21,478 bases of DNA from Acidimicrobiia bacterium. Its GTDB lineage: Bacteria > Actinomycetota > Acidimicrobiia > Acidimicrobiales > Ilumatobacteraceae. A program made the translations under genes and the position numbers. The notes under the pieces are model-generated. The model had not been told where the DNA came from. It made no database searches and saw only the letters and a list, made by a program, of their open reading frames with translations. The stretch is taken from assembly GCA_013821025.1 (NCBI GenBank), contig JACDHN010000005.1, positions 1 to 21,478 on the forward strand, written 5' to 3'. Every line of letters starts with the position of its first letter. Position 1 is the stretch's first letter. Below are positions 17,063 to 21,478 of the stretch, one piece after another.

Positions 17063-17109
17063 CCGCCCCGGCGGCGCTCCGACCGAGGTCGATGCGCCAT
17101 CCGGGGCGG
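17063..17109 (+). terminator. Long imperfect hairpin after tetR
   Basis: Starts 14 bases after the tetR stop. Nested arms: CCGCCCCGG (17063-17071) with CCGGGGCGG (17101-17109), GGCGC (17073-17077) with GCGCC (17094-17098), and CGAC (17080-17083) with GTCG (17088-17091), loop CGAG. There is no T-tract. It could end tetR transcripts, or minus-strand transcripts coming from the array at 17171-17464. Confidence 0.5.
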
Positions 17110-17170
17110 CGGTTCGAACGATCCACCAGCGACCGATCTCCAAGCGTTAGCTTGACGCTCGATCACTCAC

Positions 17171-17464
17171 ATCGCCCGTCGGACCTCGAAAGGTTCGGCG
17201 GGCGATGCCGCATATGTGGGGCGGACGATCAGGCGCCGGTTGGGACGGCCCCCGAACGCAACGCCCCGATCCGACTCCGAAATCGTGACCCCGAAAGGTC
17301 TCGATCCTGGTCGCAGTCCCGAAGGACTCCGACCGCCGGAGCCAGTGGAACCGTCTGGCCGTGATCCCGAAGGATCTCGACCACACGGAACCTGATGACG
17401 GTGCGGTTCCACGCTCCCGGAGGAGCCCTTCCCCCCACTGTCGGGTCCCGAAGGACCGGGTGGT
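17171..17464. repeat. Array of hairpins with a common CGAA loop (UUCG on the minus strand)
   Basis: No convincing gene lies in this stretch. It holds at least six inverted repeats: 17171-17206 (16-bp stem with two G-T pairs, loop CGAA), 17282-17305, 17309-17334, 17357-17382, 17413-17426 (loop CGGA) and about 17437-17464. Three are built on TCC-CGAA-GGA with outer pairs that differ but still match: AGTCC/GGACT, GATCC/GGATC, GGTCC/GGACC. In four units (17282, 17309, 17357, 17437) a symmetric single mismatch (T-T, C-C, T-T, G-G) follows the inner five positions before an outer stem resumes. A further 9-bp inverted repeat, GTGGAACCG (17345-17353) and CGGTTCCAC (17404-17412), encloses the unit at 17357-17382. 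Read on the minus strand the three core units have c(UUCG)g, the very stable RNA tetraloop. Possibly a structured RNA or a repetitive extragenic element. Confidence 0.6.
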
Positions 17465-17515
17465 TCGTTCTGCACCGGGGCCGCACCCGCGCTCTTGGGG
17501 TGAGCAAGACCGTGA

Positions 17516-17543
17516 TTGCGTTCTCCGGTACGGCGCACAATAT
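17516..17543 (+). promoter_or_regulatory. cimA: Candidate promoter of the cimA leader
   Basis: TTGCGT (17516-17521), 16-bp spacer, CAATAT (17538-17543). Transcription would start near 17550 and give an untranslated leader of nearly 300 bases before cimA. The -10 overlaps that of a minus-strand promoter candidate. Confidence 0.4.
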
Positions 17544-17567
17544 GTACGACCTGTTCGCCCTCGTCAA
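17539..17567 (-). promoter_or_regulatory. Candidate minus-strand promoter facing the hairpin array
   Basis: On the minus strand TTGACG (complement of 17562-17567), 17-bp spacer, CATATT (complement of 17539-17544); TATTGT (17537-17542) with a 19-bp spacer is an alternative -10. Transcripts would begin near 17532 and run through the UUCG hairpins toward the hairpin at 17063-17109. Confidence 0.4.
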
Positions 17568-17692
17568 GGAGTATTTTCCAAGTCACAGGGTTATCCCCGA
17601 AACTTCTTCGATGTCCCCAGATTCGAGGCGTTCATCCACCGTTTCGTCACAGTTCGTCCACAACGAGACGTGCCCGTCGACCTTGTGTGTGA

Positions 17693-17725
17693 GCGAGCCG
17701 GTTTGACGTTCGGGCTCGCGCCCGA
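17693..17725 (+). other. Mutually exclusive stems in the cimA leader
   Basis: GCGAGCC (17693-17699) can pair with GGCTCGC (17713-17719), 7 bp with a 13-base loop. Alternatively TCGGGC (17710-17715) pairs with GCCCGA (17720-17725) around a 4-base loop. Both use 17713-17719, so only one can form. The remaining leader from 17550 to 17692 shows no convincing gene. Confidence 0.4.
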
Positions 17726-17740
17726 TTGAATGACCGGCTG

Positions 17741-17776
17741 ATGGATTGCTTGCTTTCGGCCATCGTCATTCCCTAG
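17741..17776 (+). CDS. Putative leader peptide of cimA, rich in branched-chain residues
   Basis: An 11-codon open frame, MDCLLSAIVIP, ends at TAG 17774-17776, 28 bases before a terminator-like hairpin. Six of eleven residues are Leu, Ile, Val or Ala, with Leu-Leu and Ile-Val-Ile, and the codons TTG, CTT and ATT are rare for this GC-rich DNA. Slow reading of the Ile/Val codons would place a ribosome just before the following stems. A TTG at 17726 in frame could extend it by five residues. The ribosome site is weak. Inferred role: sensing isoleucine/valine supply. Confidence 0.5.
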   Translation: MDCLLSAIVIP

Positions 17777-17777
17777 C

Positions 17778-17798
17778 CGCACGGCCCACCACCGTGCG
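17778..17798 (+). other. Hairpin between leader peptide and terminator
   Basis: CGCACGG (17778-17784) pairs with CCGTGCG (17792-17798), loop CCCACCA, beginning one base after the leader-peptide stop. It is placed where a pause or alternative stem would sit in an attenuator. AGCCGC (17775-17780), overlapping the stop codon and this stem, is also complementary to GCGGCT (17820-17825) in the downstream terminator, so it could compete for that arm. Confidence 0.45.
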
Positions 17799-17804
17799 TT
17801 TCTC

Positions 17805-17837
17805 AGAGCCGCCCACCGGGCGGCTCTCGTCTTTCTC
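17805..17837 (+). terminator. Terminator-like hairpin just upstream of cimA (attenuator)
   Basis: AGAGCCGCCC (17805-17814) and GGGCGGCTCT (17818-17827) form a perfect stem of nine to ten pairs, followed by CGTCTTTCTC. It ends only a few bases before the cimA ribosome site GGAG (17838-17841), so termination here would stop cimA expression rather than end an upstream gene, as no gene ends within 700 bp upstream. Confidence 0.7.
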
Positions 17838-17845
17838 GGAGCACC

Positions 17846-19468
17846 ATGATGAGCACAGCCCCAACATCGCCACGACACGTCGAGGTGTTCGACACCACAT
17901 TGCGCGACGGCCTGCAGGTCGAGGGCGTGTCAGCCACTGTGGAGGACAAGCTGCGCATCGCCGAGCAGCTCGACCACCTCGGGGTGAGCTTCATCGAAGG
18001 AGGCTGGCCGGGCTCCAACCCGAAGGACGTCGAGTTCTTCGCCCGTGCCGCCTCCGAGCTGAGCCTGCCCACGTCGACGCTCGTGGCGTTCGGCTCCACG
18101 CGACGACCGCTCGGCAAGGTGGACGAGGACGTGACGCTGCGCAACCTCGTGGCTGCCGGGACGTCGACAGTGTGCATCGTCGCCAAGAGCTCCGAGTACC
18201 ACGTCACCGAGGCTCTGCAGACGACGCTCGCCGAAGGCGAGGCGATGATCACCGACTCCGTGCAGTACCTCGTCGGCCAGGGCCGCCAGGTGCTCGTCGA
18301 CATGGAGCACTTCTTCGACGGATACGGGGCCAACCCCGAGTTCTCGCTGCAAGCCGTCGAGGCCGCCGTCGTCGCCGGTGCTACGCACGTCGTGCTGTGC
18401 GACACGAACGGCGGCGCCCTGCCCGATGACGTGACCACGGCGACCGCGGCCGTGGTCGCCCACGTCGGCTCCGACGTGATCGTGGGCATCCACTGCCACG
18501 ACGACACAGGCTGCGCCGTCGCCAACTCGCTGGCCGCCGTCGGCGCCGGCGCCGGTCATGTGCAAGGCACGCTCAACGGGCTCGGCGAGCGCACCGGTAA
18601 CACGAACCTGACGACCATCATCGGCAACCTGGAGCTCAAGCTCGGCTACCAGTGCCTGCCCCCTGGCCGACTCGACCGGTTGACCGTCGTCAGCCATCAC
18701 GTGGCCGAGGTGCTGAACCGGGCCGTCAACCCCCAGGCCCCGTACGTGGGGACGTCCGCTTTCGCCCACAAGGCCGGGCTGCACGTGAGCGCCATCGCGC
18801 GCGCCAAGGACGCCTACGAGCACGTCGACCCCGACCTGGTCGGGAATGGCACCCGCTTCGTGGTGAGTGAGATGGCTGGGCGGGCCACGATCTCGATGAA
18901 AGCCGGCGAGCTGGGGCTCGACCTCGACGGCGCGGCTACGAACGCGGTGATCGACGACCTCAAGCGACTGGAGCACGAGGGCTACCACTTCGAGGCTGCC
19001 GACGCCTCGCTCGAGCTGCTGATGCGCCGGGCCGCCGGCTGGCGCCAGGAGTACTTCAGGGTGGAGAGCATGCGGGTGATCACCGACGAGCTGCCGAGCG
19101 GTGACTTCACGACGGAGGCCACGGTCAAGGTGTGGGTGGGTGAGGGCGACGATGCCGAGCGTCACGTGCAGACCGCCGAGGGCAACGGTCCTGTGCACGC
19201 CATCGACACCGCGCTGCGCCTCGCCGTGCAACAGGCGTATCCAGAACTCGCCAAGGTCCACCTGACCGATTACAAGGTGCGCATCCTCGACGGCGCCAGT
19301 GCCTCGGGAGCCGTGACGCGGGTGTTGATCGACGCCACCGATGGCGAGCGGACCTGGACCACCATCGGCGTCAGCGCCAACATCATCGAGGCCTCGTGGC
19401 GGGCGCTCGAGGAGAGCCTCGTGTACGGCTTGCTGCACTCTGCGCGCGAGCCCGCCACCGGCGGGTAG
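17846..19468 (+). CDS. cimA: Citramalate synthase (isoleucine synthesis)
   Basis: A 540-residue DRE-TIM metallolyase-type synthase. It would condense pyruvate and acetyl-CoA to (R)-citramalate, the threonine-independent entry to isoleucine. FDTTLRDGLQVEG at 15-27 carries the catalytic Arg20 and metal-binding Asp21; His216 and His218 in GIHCHDDTGCAVANS complete the metal site; LNGLGERTGNTNL follows. FAHKAGLHVSAI is typical of the family. The C-terminal part, about 395-530, is a LeuA-type allosteric dimerisation domain. Length and overall pattern fit the long citramalate synthase (LeuA2-like) group better than 2-isopropylmalate synthase or homocitrate synthase. GGAG is four bases before ATG 17846 and seven before a second ATG at 17849, either of which may be used. 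The upstream leader suggests attenuation. Confidence 0.9.
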   Translation: MMSTAPTSPRHVEVFDTTLRDGLQVEGVSATVEDKLRIAEQLDHLGVSFIEGGWPGSNPKDVEFFARAASELSLPTSTLVAFGSTRRPLGKVDEDVTLRNLVAAGTSTVCIVAKSSEYHVTEALQTTLAEGEAMITDSVQYLVGQGRQVLVDMEHFFDGYGANPEFSLQAVEAAVVAGATHVVLCDTNGGALPDDVTTATAAVVAHVGSDVIVGIHCHDDTGCAVANSLAAVGAGAGHVQGTLNGLGERTGNTNLTTIIGNLELKLGYQCLPPGRLDRLTVVSHHVAEVLNRAVNPQAPYVGTSAFAHKAGLHVSAIARAKDAYEHVDPDLVGNGTRFVVSEMAGRATISMKAGELGLDLDGAATNAVIDDLKRLEHEGYHFEAADASLELLMRRAAGWRQEYFRVESMRVITDELPSGDFTTEATVKVWVGEGDDAERHVQTAEGNGPVHAIDTALRLAVQQAYPELAKVHLTDYKVRILDGASASGAVTRVLIDATDGERTWTTIGVSANIIEASWRALEESLVYGLLHSAREPATGG

Positions 19469-19478
19469 AACTAGGCGC

Positions 19479-20006
19479 ATGGCCGCGCCCCGGTTCGCTC
19501 CCGTCGGGCCAACCGACGACCCACGGGGCTACGAGCCCACGTTCCACGTGCCCGACGCCTGGGAATCGACCCGCCCAGGGGACCTCGATGGACCCCAACC
19601 GGTCGGCCGGATGCTCGGGCGCCAGGGTCCCGACCAGGGCTACGTGCTGGTGCTCGCCCGCAGGCTGGAACCGAAGGTCAAGGTCGGCGCCGACGAGAAC
19701 GTCGAGGACGCCCTCGCCGGGTGCGTGGGCGTGGCGCTTCGCCGCGCCTCGCTGTTCGGTCGGGCGCCGGTGATCCACGACCTGACGATCGCGCTCACCG
19801 TCTGGGGCTTTCTCGACGACGCACCGCCGGTCGAGCTCGTGCAACTCCGCCGCGGGATGTTCGAGGGTGTTGCCAAGACCGGCCATCACTACAGCGAGTC
19901 GCGAGCGATCGTCGATCTCGTCCCAGAGGATACGTTGCGCCAAAGCCACCAGCAGGTCGCCTCGGCCTACCCGGCTCGGTGGCGTGAGCTGCTGGGGCAG
20001 AGCTGA
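19479..20006 (+). CDS. Conserved actinobacterial protein of unknown function
   Basis: A 175-residue protein starting ten bases after cimA. It is rich in Pro, Arg and Gly at the N-terminus, without signal peptide or membrane segment. A well-ordered central part contains LGRQGPDQGYVLVLARRL, GVALRRASLFGRAPVIHD and LTIALTVWGFLDD, then YSESRAIVDLVPE and YPARWRELLG. I recall similar proteins in Acidimicrobiia but no known domain or function. The frame is open upstream to 19341, inside cimA; the chosen start is the first outside it. It sits in the cimA transcript ahead of a DNA glycosylase gene, which does not reveal its job. Confidence 0.82.
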   Translation: MAAPRFAPVGPTDDPRGYEPTFHVPDAWESTRPGDLDGPQPVGRMLGRQGPDQGYVLVLARRLEPKVKVGADENVEDALAGCVGVALRRASLFGRAPVIHDLTIALTVWGFLDDAPPVELVQLRRGMFEGVAKTGHHYSESRAIVDLVPEDTLRQSHQQVASAYPARWRELLGQS

Positions 20007-20020
20007 GCGCCCTCGCCGCA

Positions 20021-20920
20021 GTGGGTACCCGCGTCCTTCGCGATCGGGTCGCTGTGCGGTCGACGCTGCTGTCGCTCGGAGTGTTCCGCAGCAATCCGAT
20101 CCACCGCTGGGGTCCGAGGGCCTTCGCCAGGGCGGTTCTGACCCCGGTCGGGCCCGGCACAGTGCAGTTCGTGTGGGACGCCGAGTCGACCGTGACGGTG
20201 CAAGCCTGGGGCGAAGGTGGCGACTGGCTGCTCGACCAGGCGCCGAGCTGGCTCGGCGCCGACGACGATCCCGCCCGCTTCGACCCCAGCCCCAACGCCC
20301 GTCTCGCACGCATCTGGAAGGAGCACGCCTTCCGCCTCGGGGGCAGTGGCGTCGTGTGGCAGGAGTTGCTGTACGCGATCCTCGGTCAGCGAGTGACCAC
20401 CATCGATGCCGTGCGGGCATGGCGGAACATCGTGCTGGCGTGGGGCGAACCGGCCCCTGGTCCGTGCGAGCTGCGGCTGCCGCCAGCGCCGGAGGTGATG
20501 GCGGGGTTGTACTACACCGACTTCCACCGCTTCGACGTGGAGCGCTCGCGAGCGACCACGATCATCGCCGCCGCCAAGGCGGCGGCGCGCCTGGAGGAGG
20601 CGGCCGGCATGGAACTTCCCGATGCCCTTCGCCGGCTGATGGCCGTGAGCGGCATCGGCCCCTGGACGGCGACCTCGACGCTGACGACAACGTTCTGCGC
20701 GCCAGACCTGGTGATCGAGCGCGACTACGGCCTGCCGACGATGGTGTGTTGGGCGTTCACCGGCGACGCCACGCGCCAGACCGATGATCGCCGGATGTTC
20801 GAGCTGCTCGAGCCGTTCTGTGGGCACCGCCATCGCGTCGTGCGGTTGCTGCTCACCGCCGGGCTGACACCCCCGCGCCGAGCTCCACGCGCCACCAACC
20901 CCCGCATCTCCCGGCTCTGA
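20021..20920 (+). CDS. AlkA-type DNA-3-methyladenine glycosylase family protein (HhH-GPD)
   Basis: A 299-residue protein from GTG 20021, 14 bp after the preceding gene. The C-terminal half is a helix-hairpin-helix/GPD glycosylase: WQELLYAILGQRVTT, then the hairpin SGIGPWTA (210-217), and Asp235 in VIERDYGLP, 24 residues after the first Gly of the hairpin, the same distance as to catalytic Asp238 in E. coli AlkA. No iron-sulphur Cys cluster is present. It should excise alkylated purines in base-excision repair. The N-terminal 100 residues are less conserved (VQFVWDAESTVTVQAWGEG) and may be the AlkA N-terminal fold. Substrate range unknown. Converges on the LLM oxidoreductase gene with 23 bp between stops. 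Confidence 0.88.
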   Translation: MGTRVLRDRVAVRSTLLSLGVFRSNPIHRWGPRAFARAVLTPVGPGTVQFVWDAESTVTVQAWGEGGDWLLDQAPSWLGADDDPARFDPSPNARLARIWKEHAFRLGGSGVVWQELLYAILGQRVTTIDAVRAWRNIVLAWGEPAPGPCELRLPPAPEVMAGLYYTDFHRFDVERSRATTIIAAAKAAARLEEAAGMELPDALRRLMAVSGIGPWTATSTLTTTFCAPDLVIERDYGLPTMVCWAFTGDATRQTDDRRMFELLEPFCGHRHRVVRLLLTAGLTPPRRAPRATNPRISRL

Positions 20921-20943
20921 CGGTGGCCGTTTGGAAACGTTGT

Positions 20944-21478
20944 TCAGAGCCCGTTGACGGCGGCGGCGGCGGCGACGATCGTAGATGTCGCGTCGCCGTC
21001 CGATGGTGGTACTGGGACCAGTCGATGGACGCCAAGGCGAGCGTAGGCGGCGGCGGAGTCTGCCGTGAGCTTTCTTCGAGGTGTCACCGTGATCTCCAGC
21101 GCCCCGAGGTGATGAGGACGCTCGACCTCCTCGGCCGCCGCCCGTAGCCCTTCGACGCATCCACGCGTCTGGTCGTGGTCGAGCGCGAACCCGTACCAGC
21201 CGTGACCTCGGCCGACGGCCCGCCGGTACGCCGACGAGGAATGACCGCCGATCACGATCGGGATCGGCTGCTGCGTCGGGCGGGGATGGGCGTCGATGCC
21301 GCCGAAGTCGACGAATCGCCCGTGGTACTCGGGGTGCTTGTCGTACCAGAGGGCATTCATGGCGTCTAGGAACTCGTCGGTCACGGCGCCGCGCTCTGCG
21401 AAGTTGGCCCCGATGGCGGCGAACTCCGACTCGAGATATCCGACGCCGACACCGAGGGTCAGGCGTCCAGCGCTCAGC
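20944..21478 (-). CDS. LLM-class (luciferase-like, probably F420-dependent) oxidoreductase, 3' part
   Basis: An open frame of 178 codons enters from the right edge and stops at TGA 20944. The visible part begins LSAGRLTLGVGVGYLESEF, the usual central segment of luciferase-like monooxygenase domains, followed by GAVTDEFLDAMNALW, HPRPTQQPIPIVIGGHS and AVGRGHGWYGFAL, and ends LGVHRLVPVPPSDGD. An internal ATG or GTG could be taken as a start (such as 21384), but homology continues upstream of it, so the gene is truncated by the window. Family members use F420 or FMN; F420 is likely if the host is an actinobacterium. Substrate unknown. Confidence 0.9.
   Translation of the reverse strand, partial: LSAGRLTLGVGVGYLESEFAAIGANFAERGAVTDEFLDAMNALWYDKHPEYHGRFVDFGGIDAHPRPTQQPIPIVIGGHSSSAYRRAVGRGHGWYGFALDHDQTRGCVEGLRAAAEEVERPHHLGALEITVTPRRKLTADSAAAYARLGVHRLVPVPPSDGDATSTIVAAAAAVNGL

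Noticed and set aside
17167..17586. Minus-strand 139-codon frame across the hairpin array
   Set aside because: Low-complexity Gly/Ser/Pro/Arg composition, no recognisable domain, and the DNA is better explained by covarying inverted repeats.
17591..17662. Three DnaA-box-like 9-mers (17591-17599, 17632-17640, 17654-17662) suggesting an origin
   Set aside because: Each has one or two mismatches to actinobacterial or E. coli boxes, and no dnaA, dnaN, gyrB or rpmH lies nearby.
17395..17706. Plus-strand 103-codon frame upstream of cimA
   Set aside because: No ribosome site, crosses the hairpins and the promoter candidates, and no protein-like pattern.
17930..19480. Minus-strand 516-codon frame opposite cimA
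   Set aside because: Antisense shadow; Gly/Val/Asp/His-rich without motifs.
20929..20940. CGTTTGGAAACG palindrome between the glycosylase and the LLM gene
   Set aside because: At most four or five pairs with a tiny loop; weak as a bidirectional terminator though suitably placed.

Overview
High-GC bacterial chromosome, about 21.5 kb, with frequent GTG starts, overlapping stop/start junctions and dense gene packing. The gene set and protein style (two-domain PutA, split B12-dependent mutase with a MeaB-type GTPase, F420/LLM-type oxidoreductase, DUF222 protein) suggest an actinobacterium, probably of the Acidimicrobiia (Ilumatobacter-like). That placement is recalled resemblance, not a search result. 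No tRNA, rRNA, CRISPR array, prophage or insertion sequence was seen.

Layout. 1-922 (-): 5' part of a DUF222/HNH protein running off the left edge. 1122-4436 (+): bifunctional proline catabolic enzyme PutA. 4433-8749 (-): a compact run read as greA, an alpha/beta hydrolase, an AarF/UbiB-type kinase-like protein, a two-domain FKBP lipoprotein and arfB. 8794-10690 (+): leuB-ilvE, branched-chain amino acid synthesis, divergent from greA across only 44 bp. 10660-16374 (-): a six-gene overlapping operon of crotonase-fold enzyme, B12 mutase large subunit, B12-binding subunit, MeaB-like GTPase, SDR and Rieske oxygenase. A divergent TetR gene (16419-17048, +) faces it across a shared operator. 17049-17845: a long structured non-coding region. 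17846-20920 (+): citramalate synthase cimA, a conserved protein of unknown function and an AlkA-type DNA glycosylase. 20944-21478 (-): part of an LLM-class oxidoreductase running off the right edge.

Two places deserve attention. First, the TetR-controlled operon pairs an acyl-CoA mutase of unusual active site with a crotonase that lacks the second catalytic Glu of hydratases and resembles ethylmalonyl-CoA decarboxylase. The mutase keeps the Tyr and Arg of methylmalonyl-CoA mutase but has Ala where that enzyme has Tyr243. Together they suggest a pathway that rearranges and decarboxylates a substituted malonyl/succinyl-CoA, with the Rieske enzyme and SDR acting on the same substrate family. Second, the 800-bp gap before cimA contains an array of at least six hairpins sharing a CGAA loop (UUCG on the minus strand) with covarying stems, a good minus-strand promoter facing the array, and on the plus strand a leader with a short peptide containing Leu-Leu and Ile-Val-Ile followed by a terminator hairpin just before cimA. 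The last part looks like ribosome-mediated attenuation of isoleucine synthesis.

Branched-chain metabolism is a theme: leuB, ilvE and cimA are all here, although in separate transcription units.
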